Positions 1 to 11,529 of a stretch of DNA of 64,000 nt are shown in pieces; position 1 is the first letter of the stretch; each line of letters starts with the position of its first letter. The position numbers were made by a program, and so were the translations under genes. Below the pieces are notes generated by a model that worked only from the letters and a program-made list of their open reading frames with translations, was not told the DNA's origin and did no database searches. Source of the DNA: Margaritifera margaritifera (Eukaryota > Mollusca > Bivalvia > Unionida > Margaritiferidae); the NCBI GenBank assembly GCA_029931535.1, contig JAQPZY010001685.1, positions 7,609,001 to 7,673,000 of the forward strand, read 5' to 3'.

Positions 1-439
1 TTCCCTAATTTTATGATAAGTGTTGTCATTATATAGATGTTTTAATGATTTCCTCTCATTATTTCTAATTAGCAATGTGTCAGTGAGTGTGTATAATTTT
101 CTGAAGAAATGATCTACAGCTGTATATTGTTTTTAGTATGATTCATTGCATTACATCTCATCAATCTTTTTTAATGCTTATAACACATACCAAGTGTGAA
201 CATTGTGGACCCAGATCTAGCCGGCCTGACTTTTTCATGAAACTTTCTCAATTTTGTGTCTCTGCAACATTTCTTTAATGTCAAAATTAGGATTAAAATA
301 TTTCAATACTATACCCAAAATGACCAGCTTGTTTCAAAAGATTTGTTAAATATTATTATCCTATTATAGTTTACAAATAATCAGCATTCATAAAATTTGA
401 GCCGAGTTTTTGCTCAGAGTTGACATGTTTAATGAAAGT
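1..439. other. Non-coding, nothing recognised
   Basis: AT-rich sequence with no long open frame, RNA-like fold or repeat that I can recognise. Confidence 0.5.
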
Positions 440-590
440 GAGATCATAAAACTCTGAGCTTGAATTTGAGATTGAGTTTCCACCAGCCACAGCCAATCCA
501 AAAAAAATTTGTTTCAAAATGTAATGTCATTTGTGATTGGTTGACACAAAATTTCAAGTTCAAACTCTGTTCAAAAAGTTTTATGATCTC
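440..590. repeat. Short inverted repeat (foldback)
   Basis: A perfect 14-bp arm at 440-453 (GAGATCATAAAACT) is matched in inverse at 577-590. The similarity continues imperfectly inwards around 'gagcttgaatttgag'. The size (about 150 bp) and AT-rich interior fit a MITE-like foldback, but no target duplication is obvious. Confidence 0.5.
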
Positions 591-595
591 AAGGT

Positions 596-950
596 CTGAT
601 GTCACATGATGCGCTGCAGATCAGGGTCTGTGCTGTCCACTTGAAATCATGGATACAATGAACAATATACCATATATACTCGTGTATAATCTGGGTCCAA
701 ATGCAAACAACATAGACCCTGATCTGCCGTCTCATAATGCGCAGGCAGATCAGGGTCTGTGTTGTTTATTCTACTGATTAGTCCTTACAAACTGCATAGA
801 TCCAGATCTGCCGTCGCATAATGCACCGGCAGATCTGGGTCTATGCAGTTTGCAGTTGGTATTAGCTTATACGCGAGTATATACGTAGACAATGATCTGC
901 TGGCACAACATGTGATGGCAGATTTGAGTCTATCCTGTTTGTAGTTGGGT
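596..950. repeat. Double-hairpin foldback element, copy 1
   Basis: The core (673-884) has outer inverted arms containing 'GTATATAC' and two adjacent imperfect hairpins. Hairpin A (about 704-768) has stems 'CAACATAGACCCTGATCTGCC' in degenerate form. Hairpin B (about 788-853) has stems containing 'AGATCTGGGTCTATGCAG'. Both have loops around 'GCATAATGC', itself nearly palindromic. Degenerate further hairpins flank the core at about 596-640 and 890-945, so this copy seems to have expanded. Order here is A-B. Copies 2 and 3 lie at 8018-8226 and 8637-8842. It has no coding potential and is probably a non-autonomous foldback/MITE family. Confidence 0.75.
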
Positions 951-2275
951 ATGTGATATGCACCAGCAGACAGAGTAAATTATTTTCTATTGCAGTGGAT
1001 CCAGCTTTTCTGTCCAAGCTTAATCAGATGATGTTGACCCCTCAAAGTGAGAAATTTAGAACTCGAATGCATCATCAATCATCATAACCTGGAGCAGAGA
1101 ATGCGGATGATTGGTATGAACCAATTCCAGCAGATGAAGTCTTCCATCTCAATGAAAAATATAATAAATGATGACCCTGACAGTTGGTAAATTGATACAC
1201 ATATCATGCAAAATTGGTACATAAAAGGCATATTTATGTTACCTCTGCTGATCGCAAATACAGCTAATGGACTTCACATTGAGCATTGTTTTAAATAATC
1301 ATGAAGGAAATATGTTCCCAACATACAGCCATACAGATCCAAAAACATAAACGAGTCCAGATGAACAAGACTGAACTGTACATATATTTCTTTAATTTGC
1401 ACATGCTTGTAGCTTAAAGATCCAGGTGATATCCAGATACTCTGATCGGTACAGTTGTGTATTTGACTTTTGCTAACACTTGGTCTGTATTCCTATTTCT
1501 AGTATTGTCATCAATTTTAGAATCTATATGTCTGAATTAGATGCAAAATGTGCTGAAATAACATTGTAAAAGTGTTAGAAAATTGTATTTTCTTATAAAA
1601 AATTTGATTTCAATTTATATATTTTAGGTAGCACAATAACAATGTTTTTTGTCTAAAATTATGTAGGCATAACGGTAAAGATGGAGTTTTTTACTGCATC
1701 CAGTATGAAGGTCATCTGTAATGGAAACAACAGTGGTGCCAAAAGTCACAAAAATAATACCTATGTTTAAAATCAGCTAATGTTCATCTCCAATGAATTG
1801 AGGTTTAGTCAGTTTAACTATACTTTACTTTTATTCTTAGATCTTATGTATTTGTAACAATTAATAGCAGTAGTTTTTTGTATCATTGTACATAGTTTCA
1901 CTGTAGACAATGTACACATGATATGATGGCATTGTGTTTACATATAGAAGAGTCTATTGAAGATATGTGGGGGATGTTTATTGGGGGAAAAATCTGATAT
2001 AAGCGTGTAACTTTGATTCCTCGCAGCTATTTTGAATTGTAACATCTTACTCTTAAATCCTCAGCTATACTCAACCACAATATACTGCAGCAGGAATATT
2101 CAGCATGTGCATGATTGGAATTTTTGTCATCAAACAGAACACTCCCACGCCCCATTTATGTAAAAAAGACTCCTCTCTACATGTTATTACTGTACAATCA
2201 CAGCATATACATACTGTGCCAGCATAATTCTACTTTATGATCCATGACAATGGTATGTCTCCTTCATTAATACTT
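951..2275. other. Non-coding, nothing recognised
   Basis: AT-rich stretch with frequent stops in all frames. No repeat, RNA gene or coding exon is recognised. Confidence 0.5.
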
Positions 2276-2486
2276 ACTATGAATTCACTGTATTTTGTGA
2301 GGTACCAATTTCCATGGATTTCGTGGTTGTTACAAACTATGAATTTAAAGACCCAGTGAACAGTATTTCTACTTTGGAAACATTGGAACTTCTGCCAAAC
2401 TCCATGAATTTAAGCACCGACTAAAATATCATTTTTTGGAAAACCACCGAAATTGATATGCACAAGAATAAATAAATTTACAGTAT
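2276..2486. repeat. MITE-like repeat of a mollusc-type family
   Basis: The sequence begins 'gaattcactgtattttgtg' and ends 'aaataaatttacagta', imperfect inverted termini. Its interior carries the motifs 'ccatggatttcgtgg' and 'aaaccaccgaaatt'. These resemble a short repeat I know as common in bivalve genomes (inference from memory, not a search). The open frame across it on the minus strand (2429-2668) is a chance product. Confidence 0.5.
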
Positions 2487-3959
2487 TTACAAAATGTTGT
2501 CAGTTCCATGTCTAATCCCATATGTAAAAGGACCCCACTGGAGCAAAAGTTTCTCAAATTGACTACTTTCTCCTTAAAATTAGGAGTTTCGATTCTACAA
2601 GGGAGTGTGATATTTGAAAAATACTGGTAGATACTATCTGATTCCATGTAACACTTCTGTATGCTCATCTTCTTTGGGCCAGCATTATATATTTAAAAGT
2701 AGAACTTGATTTTTGTCTCACCTGCATAAATCATGGTGAGATGTAGGTATCACTTTTGTTTGGTGACAGTGGCATTATTGTCAACATTAAAGTTTTGTGT
2801 TCAACTTTTTACGAATCATATACAGGGGTAGGTGGGGGTGGGGGCTTGAGGGTAGGGATACATGGACACAGGTGAGATTTTCTGAAATTTGCTTCTTTTT
2901 CCTAAATTAGGAATACAGATTCTCAAAGGAAGCATTCAGCATAGTCAAGTATTATAAAATAGGTCCTAGGCCAGTATGTCCTATTGCCACGTTACTACTT
3001 AAAGTTTCAGTATACTAACTTTTCATTTTTATTCTATGGCATCAGTAATCAACGTGTGAGGCATTGGTCATGGTGAATGATATTTATTTCCAATCAATGG
3101 GTCCGCCAAAGTGATGGGTATTATGAGGCGACCTCTGATGGGATGCGCTCTAAAATGAGAACGTCCTATTACCACGGCAATTGAGAAATACAGTGACCAT
3201 CAGTAGTATGGTATCAAAGTAAAAAAGAAAAGATTTGGGAAAAATTTCAAAATTAAATTCATAAATTTAATTAAGATTTTTGCATGCCCGAGTTGTAGTA
3301 GATCTATTAAATAATTATGATTTATGATATTCTTATATTATAGTAAATGGCATATTTGTAGTTAACAACAATCCCCCAAAACTTAAATTGAATGCCCCAT
3401 GTCTAGAAAGCACCTTTTATGAATCTGAAGAGATGACAGGGTTCATTAACTTGCCTTTATACTACGGATCTAAGAACCCACACTGGAACAAAACTCACAA
3501 GTTTGACAATACACCCTTAATGGGCCTCCCCAAATTTTTATTGAACAACTTTAGTCATGTAACCAATTCAGCTTGTATTGTTTAAATTGTGAAGCAAATG
3601 ACTTGTTCACATTGTGCTTGGCATAATGTTATGAATGAAAAGTACAAAAAAGGGATTGGAACTGGATAGGGTATTAATAGGATTTGATAACTTAAATGTG
3701 TAACTGTAAGGAAAATCTACGATTTTTTTAACCATGAATAGAGTTTTTCTTCACATTTTTAATCTTCATGGGTATGTGAACTTCCTAACATGTTTACATA
3801 TGAGTTATTCAGATGTGATGCGTGATGATAGTGCTGAATGGAAATGATCAAATACCATGGTGATAGGCATCCCATGGTAATATTACATGACAGTATTATA
3901 TCAAATTCATCTAGTCATTCTTTGGCACCAGCATTATGTATTCAAGAGGTAGTTCTTGA
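2487..3959. other. Non-coding, little recognised
   Basis: No gene or RNA can be supported. A short motif 'tctcacctgcataaatcatggtgag' near 2717 is a small palindrome resembling the start of the common mollusc 'TTTAGCTCACCTG' repeat. Confidence 0.4.
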
Positions 3960-4725
3960 TTTTTAGCTCTACTGGTCATAGACCAGAAGAGCTTATGGGA
4001 TACCCTTTTTTCTGTCGTCTAGCATCCATCCGTATGTTAGTACAAGTTTATTTTTGTTGCTCCTCCTAAACTATTTTGAGGATTGCCATGAAACTTTACA
4101 CAAACATTCAACCCAAGGTCTTGTTGATCCTAAATGAAAATGATGATGCTCAGACTTTGAATATAGCTACTACAGTGGCCATCTTTAAATTCTTGTTATT
4201 GATACTTGTCCTGAACTGACAGTCATATCAACATGAGATTCCACTAAAAGATTTCTTATGCTGTCTAGAAAATGTGAATATTTTCGCTACTCCTCTTGGA
4301 TGGATGGCCATATCAACATGGGGTTTTCACCAAAAGATTTCTTATGATATCTTGTTTGTCCTAAATGAAAATGGTGCCAATCTTACGTCCAATATGGCTG
4401 CGATGATGGCCATTCATCAAAACCTATTTATCACTGACCTGACATCCAATATGGCTACCATGAATGGATAATCATATTAACTTGGGAGTTTTCACCACAA
4501 GACTTATAATGATGTCTAGTTGGTCCCAAATAAAAATGGTACTGATCTGACATCCAATATAGCTGCCACAGTATCCAGTTTGAAAATCTTGTTATCACTC
4601 AAGAATATTGGATGTGGTTTCAACATGCAGCAATTAAAAAGAAGAAATGGCCTTATCTTGGATTCATGGAAATTCTTTTCGGAGAGTAGAGTAACAGTCC
4701 TTTTGAGGAACTCTTGTTGAATAGA
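3960..4725 (+). repeat. Dispersed mollusc-type repeat with internal tandem units
   Basis: It begins 'tttagctctactggtcatagaccagaagagct', a palindromic start resembling the widespread bivalve 'TTTAGCTCACCTG...CAGGTGAGCT' repeats. It then has several diverged units of roughly 130 bp. Each carries 'atcaacatgggatttcacc', 'cctaaatgaaaatg' and 'tccaatatggct'. The small open frames at 4274-4471 and 4520-4720 only translate these units. Confidence 0.55.
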
Positions 4726-5195
4726 GTAATTCTATTTGGTGTACCATAATTTTGTTCTTGTCTCAACCTGGATCTTTAAAAAGTCTTTTTCATTTTCATC
4801 TTTCATATCATGTAGAACATGTACACAAAAGAAGTAAATATCTCCCCTCCTTTAATTACATATGTTAAAAAGTACCTGCATATATATTTGCCTTTTTGGA
4901 CCCTTTTAATAAATTTGTAGATCTGATATGTTATTTTTTTTTAGGCAGCAGAAAATATGTCTGTTTATGAAATCTGTGACATTTTTAATGAATCAGTATT
5001 TCAGAGTGATATTTAGTCACATTCTGACACATTTACTGAATTATTGTTGCTGGGAGCCTAATATTAACCATTCTTGTAACTGTCTCAGTCATTCTTTAGT
5101 CCCTTTTAAATATATACTATATATTTTTTTTTTATTGAAACAATTGTAGTGATTTAAGGCAGAAAATGCTTTTCTTCAGGTGTTTCATCACTCAA
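4726..5195. other. Non-coding, nothing recognised
   Basis: AT-rich. Short open frames have no recognisable domain. Confidence 0.4.
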
Positions 5196-5204
5196 GGTCA
5201 TGGA

Positions 5205-5605
5205 AAGTTGTTATCCCAGAGGTAGCACTATTGTTTGAAGTTGGTATTCATGGGTGTTCTCTTGTATAAAAAATATTCCCTAGTCATGATTATCTGCCAG
5301 TACCTCCACTCCCTTTCCTTTGACTTTCATGAATTCAGTTATATATATCGAGTAGTGCCCCCCCCCCCATGTCATAAACCTGTCAAATAAACCATGTCAA
5401 ATATAGGGGGAGAAAACTCCAGGAATGGAGGAATGGCACACTTTTGGACCCTTCTCTTTTGTTCTTTTGTTTTCCAAATTTCACACTTAAAAATACATGC
5501 ACTTGCAAAATTTAAAATACGGATGATTACCAACTTTAAGAGTGCCACCTCTAGGGTTGTTATAGCATGAGAGTGCCACCTTTAGGGTTGTGCTACTGTC
5601 TTTCT
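5205..5605. repeat. Imperfect inverted repeat, about 400 bp
   Basis: The left arm near 5210-5255 ('gttatcccagaggtagcac', 'gaagttggtattcatg') matches in inverse the right arm near 5522-5580 ('gattaccaactttaagagtg', 'gccacctctagggttgtt'). A second copy of the 'gagtgccacct-tagggttg' end lies at 5570-5592. It is likely a decayed non-autonomous DNA element. Confidence 0.45.
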
Positions 5606-5812
5606 TTTGCTACATTTATGCTGTTGTACAGTCTAAATACAGTAAATTTTCTTATACCTTAAATTGTGTTGGTGAAAATATATATGCTTAAGAAATAAAT
5701 GCATTTTTGGTTGTAGACTTGTCCTTGTACTACGTTATATTTATCAAAAGATGACATAAATATTTGCTAGATATTTTTTGTAAATAAATTATATTTTTAT
5801 TTTATGAGTTAT

Positions 5813-6172
5813 TAAAGTATATATAAAGCTTTTATATATGTCCTCCAAAATGTCTGCAGGCTGTCTCACTTTGCAGGGCATTTGCATGTTTGTACTAATT
5901 AACAGTAGTAAAGACATTTTGTTGGCAAGATAATGTGACATAACCATAATCTTGGTAGATATAAGCTGTTTTTCTTTGAATTGAATATTTTTGAAATAAT
6001 GATCAGTATAAATATCAAGAGAGAGAGAAGGGGGGGACTCAGCATGATATTGATACATTTACAAGAGATAATATTATAAAAAGCATTTAAATACAGCTTT
6101 TAAATGTGGCTACTGATGTGTCTGCAGTCTGGCTCAAATTGCAGGGCATTTGCATGTTGGTACTAATTAGGG
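5813..6172 (+). repeat. Diverged direct repeat (about 90 bp, two copies)
   Basis: 5813-5905 and 6076-6172 share 'gtctgcag-ctg-ctca--ttgcagggcatttgcatgt-tgtactaatta'. The intervening sequence is unique AT-rich DNA. Confidence 0.55.
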
Positions 6173-6239
6173 CCCTCCATTGAGATGATTGAGCTATACT
6201 GTAATCACTTTTTCCATCTGTTCATTCATTCACACTTAC

Positions 6240-6775
6240 TGCAATGCTTACACATAAAATTGGATGCCATTTGGTAGGTGTATTGCCTCTGACATGTACA
6301 TGTGCCTTTTAAAGGTTCATCTTTTGAGGTCGCTATTGCCTAAAAGTTTTTTATCAATTTTAAATCTCCCCACAGCAGATCTTTGTAACCAGCATAGGTC
6401 AGGAACCATTAAACATATTTGGATGCAATTTGGTATGAACATGGCCTCATTGATCTTTATGTGCCTTTTATGGATTTTGTGTCATAACCTCCGTTTTTTA
6501 ATAGAGTTACTGCCTTTGACAATTAATTGCATATCTTCACTTGGATGTTGCTTGTAACCAGCATAGCTCAGGAATCATTCAACATACTATAATGAAATTT
6601 GGTAAGAACATTGTCTCATAAGTCTTGACATGCCTTTTACGGGTTTGTCTCATCAACTTTATTTTGGATAGAGTTATGGCCCTTGACAATTAACTCCATG
6701 GGATGTTGTTTGTAACCAGCATAACTCAAGAACCATGCAACACATTCTGTCCAGATAATTACAGCAACAAGACAG
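6240..6775 (+). repeat. Tandem repeat, about 155-165 bp, three diverged units
   Basis: Units contain 'ttgtaaccagcatagctcag', 'caacata', 'gaaatttggtaagaacat', 'gtgccttttatgg' and 'gcctttgacaatta'. They recur near 6385, 6555 and 6712. The motif set resembles dispersed repeats common in molluscs. The 97-residue frame at 6264-6557 is a by-product. Confidence 0.6.
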
Positions 6776-7305
6776 GATCAGAACATACTAGTATATGTGT
6801 TTATATTGATCATAAAGTTAACATTTTTATTGTACATACTATATTTCCTTCTAAATATATGGGTATATTCAGAGTATGTAGGCTTTCTCTTTGTGCTGCC
6901 AAAATTGTTAGTCTTTGAGAAGGGAACTGTGACTGATGAAATGTTGACTTAACAGACATGCATCTGTGATGAAAACTATGAATTTTCCAAAAGAGAACCT
7001 AAGTTGTATTTGAAAACAGTAATTAAAGTTGTTGTTTTTTTCAAACCAGACAGTGTCATTAAAAAAAAAAATAACAATTTTCTTTAAGTTAGAAGGGGTT
7101 ACAGACATCCTTTCAAATGTTTAACATGCATCTTGAACTTAGGCCCTGGAAATAAAAGTTGAGTTAACCTTGAAAATTACCCATAATCCATTTTTAGAGA
7201 CTTTTCCAATCCAGCGAGCATTGTTTAACTTGTGATTACTAACAAAATAAATCAAGGAGTTACTAGTTATACAGTGTATGGTATGAAAATGTTAAGTACA
7301 ACAAT
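6776..7305. other. Non-coding, nothing recognised
   Basis: No convincing coding or structural signal. Confidence 0.4.
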
Positions 7306-7309
7306 ATTT

Positions 7310-7405
7310 GTCTAACCTACCAGAGGTTATCTATTGTCTAGTGTATTGTAACTTTATTGTCTAACCTGCTAGAGGTCATCTGTTGTCTAGTGTATTGTAA
7401 TTTTA
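7310..7405 (+). repeat. Direct repeat, 47 bp x 2
   Basis: The unit 'tgtctaacct-c-agaggt-atct' followed by 'ttgtctagtgtattgtaa' occurs twice in a row. Confidence 0.7.
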
Positions 7406-7654
7406 TTTTTCCAATGTAAAAATCACACCATTAATATGATTTATATATTTCTTTATATTACGAGTAAAAAATACTATAAAGTGTTTGTTCTCTAAATGCC
7501 AGTTTTCTGTGATTTTCTCTCCAGACTAGTGTGCTATTTCAAATGCTTTATCAGTTTTGTATAGTTATGGATAAGAGGTTTTTGTGAAAATACTCATACA
7601 AATCTGAAATTGTTTTACCACTGTATCATTGATATCAATTAGTATATGCTGTAA

Positions 7655-7935
7655 AATGTTCACATTCAGAATCCCAGTTATATAAAACTTTCACATTTAG
7701 AATGCCAGTTATGTAAAATTTTCACATTCAGAATGACAATTATGTAAAATTTTCACTTTCAGAATGACAATTATGTAAATTTTCACATTCAGAATGACAA
7801 TTATGTAAAATTTTCACATTCAGAATGACAATTATGTAAATTTTCACATTCACAATGACAATTATGTAAATTTTCACATTCACAATGACAATTATGTAAA
7901 ATTTTCACATTCAGAATCCAAGTTATGAAAAACTT
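7655..7935 (+). repeat. Minisatellite, units of about 29-35 bp
   Basis: About eight head-to-tail units contain 'ttttcacattcagaatg' and 'acaattatgtaaa'. Single-base variants (caca/caga) are shared by neighbouring units, which points to local duplication. Confidence 0.85.
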
Positions 7936-8017
7936 TCCTCATAAATGGATTACTTCCTAAACTATATTTATGGCTGATTTTCAATATGTCAGGATAAGAA
8001 TGGAGGATGAATTACTG

Positions 8018-8226
8018 TATGTAGTTGCCTATAAGTCAAGTCCAACTGCAAACTGCACAGACCCAGATCTGCCATCGCATAATGCACCAGCAGATCTGGG
8101 TCTATGCAGTTTGTTAGGACTAATCAGTAGAACAAACAACATAGACCCTGATCTGCCAGTGTATTATGTGACAACAGATCAGGGTCTATGTTGTTTGCAG
8201 TTGGACTTATAAGTGAGTATATACTG
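8018..8226. repeat. Double-hairpin foldback element, copy 2 (inverted)
   Basis: The cleanest copy. The outer arms read 'tataagtc-aagtccaactgcaaac' on the left and 'gtttgcagttggacttata' on the right. Inside are hairpin B (8049-8113) and hairpin A (8133-8197), separated by a 19-bp spacer. The order B-A is the reverse of copies 1 and 3, so this copy is inserted in the opposite orientation. The open frame 7970-8212 runs through it and is an artefact. Confidence 0.8.
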
Positions 8227-8636
8227 TATTATCTACACCAATCTGTGCTTTCTGATAACTCCATCTGTTCTTATTTACCTGACAAAAAATGTCTCGCTTA
8301 TACAGAGTCAAGAAACAAAATTATTTTTTATTACAACTCCAGATATTCAATCGTCCAGCACTAAAACATCAAGATAAATATAAAAGATATACTTTGTATA
8401 TACATCATGCTTTTGACTTCACATTTGTATTGTACAATAATAAAATGAAACGTATAGCTGTATTATTTATATGACACACCATAATATCATATAATTAAAA
8501 TTACTGAGATATCCAAGCCTTCATACTTTTTTTAATGGTGGAATGAATTTCCAATTATTGCATATCAATTAATTATTTTCATGTTATAACTAGATTTTGT
8601 TGCTGTATTTTTTAGGCAGATTCACTACCATCTGTA

Positions 8637-8842
8637 CTTGCTTATAAGACAAGTCCGACTACAAACAACATAGACCCTGATCTGTCATCGCATAATGCAC
8701 TGGAAGATCAGGGTCTGCATTGTTTGTTCTACTGATTTCTCCTAACAAACTGCATATACTTAGATCTACCAGCACATTATGCGACGGCAGATCTGGGTCT
8801 GTGCAGTTTGCATTTGGACTCTACTTATAAGCAAGTATATAC
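8637..8842. repeat. Double-hairpin foldback element, copy 3
   Basis: Same architecture as copy 1. Left outer arm 'gcttataagacaagtccgact', hairpin A (8662-8726), spacer, hairpin B (8746-8810), right outer arm 'ttatalike' ending 'ataagcaagtatatac'. The stems have several paired and unpaired substitutions relative to copy 2. Confidence 0.8.
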
Positions 8843-9000
8843 AGTACCCAAAACTTCAAAATTTTACCATCCAGTTATTTTGTTCCTTTTGAGTTTCTTT
8901 CAAGCTCATATAGTGGGGTGAACTATTTTTTATTCCTGTACATTTTACTGTAATTTTGTATACTAACTGCATTAGTGTAACCAACAGCTATCATTTATTC

Positions 9001-9042
<42 letters not shown>
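9001..9042. repeat. (TAA)n tract, 3' tail of the LINE
   Basis: About fourteen TAA repeats lie directly next to 'gactttatttaaag'. In the minus orientation this reads CTTTAAATAAAGTC(ATT)n, the usual simple-repeat tail of CR1/L2-like LINEs. Confidence 0.75.
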
Positions 9043-9045
<3 letters not shown>

Positions 9046-9303
9046 CTTTATTTAAAGAGGGCGACACAATTAGCTGAAGAACTAATCTACCTTGAGGCCC
9101 TCATACAAAGGAACATTTTTATATATAAATATACAAACAGACACACACATATGCATACATATAGATATCAGGTTGCATATACAACAATATATTCATTTTC
9201 TTTTCTTTCTCTCCTCCACACAGACACTCACCCACAGATCTGAACTCACATAGTCAATATACATAAAATATGCAATACAAATACAGTTGTTTTCATTCTC
9301 ACT

Positions 9304-9306
<3 letters not shown>

Positions 9307-9400
<94 letters not shown>
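9307..9400. repeat. (CT)n then (AT)n microsatellite
   Basis: Pure CT dinucleotides to about 9370, then AT to about 9400. It sits inside the 3' part of the LINE. Confidence 0.95.
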
Positions 9401-9402
<2 letters not shown>

Positions 9403-9939
9403 TTTTTTAATTATTTATTTTAACTACATCTCTGAAGCCACTGGAAGAATTAGAGTAGGTATTTCTAATCTCTACTGGAATACTATTCCAGAGCAAAGTT
9501 TCCTGAGTATTGGAAACTTCTTTGGAATAATTCCTTATTTGGTTTGGGAAGTTTATACTGTTTGGTAGATTTGGCTCTCCGGTTGGGAGATTTACCAGGT
9601 AGCCTATACTGGAATAGTGAAGGTAAATAGACAGGAGCACTGTTATTGGATATCTTGTACATTAACTTAGCTTTTCTCAAATGGATTCAGTCTTTAAAAG
9701 GTAATATTATTAACTTATCAGTTTTCTCTGTTTTCTGATTGGTCTAATATTAGCCTGAATGCTCTTTTTTGAAGATGTGCTAGCTTTGTTATGTTTTTAT
9801 CATTTTTGAATTACCCCATACTTTATTACAGTAAGCTAAACAGGGCTGTATGTAACTATTATAAAATAGTTTTCTGTGCCTTTCTGGGAGAAAATGTCTT
9901 ATTCTACATAGTATTATCTACAAAAACACCAAGTACTTT

Positions 9940-10135
9940 ATCATGACAGACCATTTAGTATTATCTACAAAAACACCAAGTACTTTATCATGACAGTCCA
10001 TTTAGTATTATCTACAAAAACACCAAGTACTTTATCATGACAGACCATTTAGTTTTAAGTACTTTATCATGACAGACCATTTAGTATTATCTACAAAAAC
10101 ACCAAGTACTTTATCATGACAGACCATTTGCAAAT
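9940..10135 (+). repeat. Tandem duplication inside the LINE, about 56 bp
   Basis: Three full units and one partial unit contain 'tagtattatctacaaaaac' and 'accaagtactttatcatgac'. They lie in the reverse-transcriptase region and lengthen it, a post-insertion event. Confidence 0.85.
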
Positions 10136-10894
10136 TTATATCCTTCCATCAATGTCATGATTTGTTCTTTTATGACATGTTGAGATAAGTAATATTTTAC
10201 TTTTACCAGTAGTATTAATTACCATGCCATTGCTTGTGCATGAGTTGTCCAGTTTGTTTACGGCAGCCTGTAAAGAAATTTCCAATTCATTTTTTGTGTT
10301 TTGGATGTCTGATAATGTTTTGTCATCTGCACAGAGATCTGTAGATAAATTGAGTCCCTCAATACAAGGGATAGATCATTAATGAATAATAAAAATAGTA
10401 ATGGACCTAGAATTGAGCCTTGTGGAATTTGATATCTAATTGTTCCAGGTTCAGACCGAATGTCATTTATATAAACATGTTGTGTTCTCTCATTTAAGTA
10501 TGAAGTAAACCATTTAATTGTGCTGTCATCAGTGATCACATTGGTAAATATTCAGTTTGCTTAAAAGGATTTCATGATCCACCATGTCAAATGCTTTCCT
10601 GAAATCTATAAGTACAGATCCTATGACAAAATTAATTTTCCTCATTAGGAATGATGCTTCTGATTTTAAAAAAATGGGGTTAGTCATTGTTACAATCTGA
10701 AACATTAGCATTTTTCTTATTAAGATAAATCCAGTTTCTGACAAGATGAATATTATTAAACAGTTCTGTCTACAGTTATTGAAATCTAAAATTTGTCGAT
10801 AGATAATATGTCTGTGATTATAGAAACAAGTCACATGCCAATAGTGTACACATTTTGGGTTGAGAGAGAGTAATGCTTTGTGTACGCAGTACAA

Positions 10895-11204
10895 ACTATT
10901 TCTTTTTTTTATTAGCTCATTATTGTTGAAAGAACTGAGATATTTTTACTACTACTGTTTAAATTAACTTAGCTTAAAATGTATCCTTATATATTATAAA
11001 TGAGAAAAATTATTGTAAGCAATGTCTCCTAAAGTTAAGGAATAATATATAATGTAGGCACTGGAGTAAAAAATGAAACAAATGGCAAACTATATTGTAA
11101 GGAATATATTCTGTTTGCTACTGTCTCTTTTGTACATGTACATTATCTTACATAGTTGTTCCCCCCCCCCCTGCTTGTATTGTATGGGATAGAGTCAGTG
11201 TAAT
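10895..11204. other. Non-coding with a C tract
   Basis: No gene is seen. A C homopolymer lies at 11161-11171. Confidence 0.5.
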
Positions 11205-11337
11205 ATCCATTGTATGAAATATTAGAATTGTGCACATTCAATGTGCAGTGTTCCCTCACTAAAAAGCCCCTCCATTGTATGAAATAATAAAATTGTTCAC
11301 ATTCAATGTGCAGTGTTCCCTCACTTTAAGCCCCTCA
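11205..11337 (+). repeat. Direct repeat, about 63 bp x 2
   Basis: 'ccattgtatgaaat', 'cacattcaatgtgcag' and 'tgttccctcact' occur twice at a spacing of about 63-65 bp. The block 'cacattcaatgtg' is itself palindromic. Confidence 0.75.
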
Positions 11338-11529
11338 GTATACTGCAGCCTCTCTTATAACATGGGTCTAGTCATGGATTCCATTAAATTGGTAAGATAT
11401 TGTTTTTTCAGTACTATTTTATTTTTTCTCTTTAGTTTAGTTCTTGTCTAATGTGAATCAATTATAATATGATTTAATATCATTAAGTACCAAGTTTTTT
11501 GTGCTGCAATCCACTGTCAAGACACAATC

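Larger units (their letters stand above)
9001..10894 (-). mobile_element. Decayed LINE (CR1/L2-like) with reverse transcriptase
   Basis: Minus-strand fragments of one reverse transcriptase are spread over three frames. 10529-10894 ends with the motif-A stretch 'IDFRKAFDMVDHEILLSKL'. 10258-10539 carries 'WFTSYLNERTQ' and motif B 'PQGSILGPLLFLLFINDL'. The catalytic 'ADD' of motif C lies near 10325-10335 in a shifted frame. The C-terminal thumb-like region at 9407-9690 reads 'LPKPNKELF', 'SFQYSGN' and 'LEWNSIPVEIRN'. Frameshifts and a tandem duplication show it is dead. The endonuclease half is not visible, so the copy is 5' truncated. Clade assignment (CR1/L2) is from motif wording and is not certain. 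Confidence 0.85.

Noticed and set aside
9287..9568. Open frame of serine/leucine and isoleucine/tyrosine repeats
   Set aside because: Pure translation of a (CT)n(AT)n microsatellite. The same applies to long frames at 16050-16287, 21606-21897, 22140-22410, 23295-23480, 52965-53351, 54899-55105 and 57821-58201.
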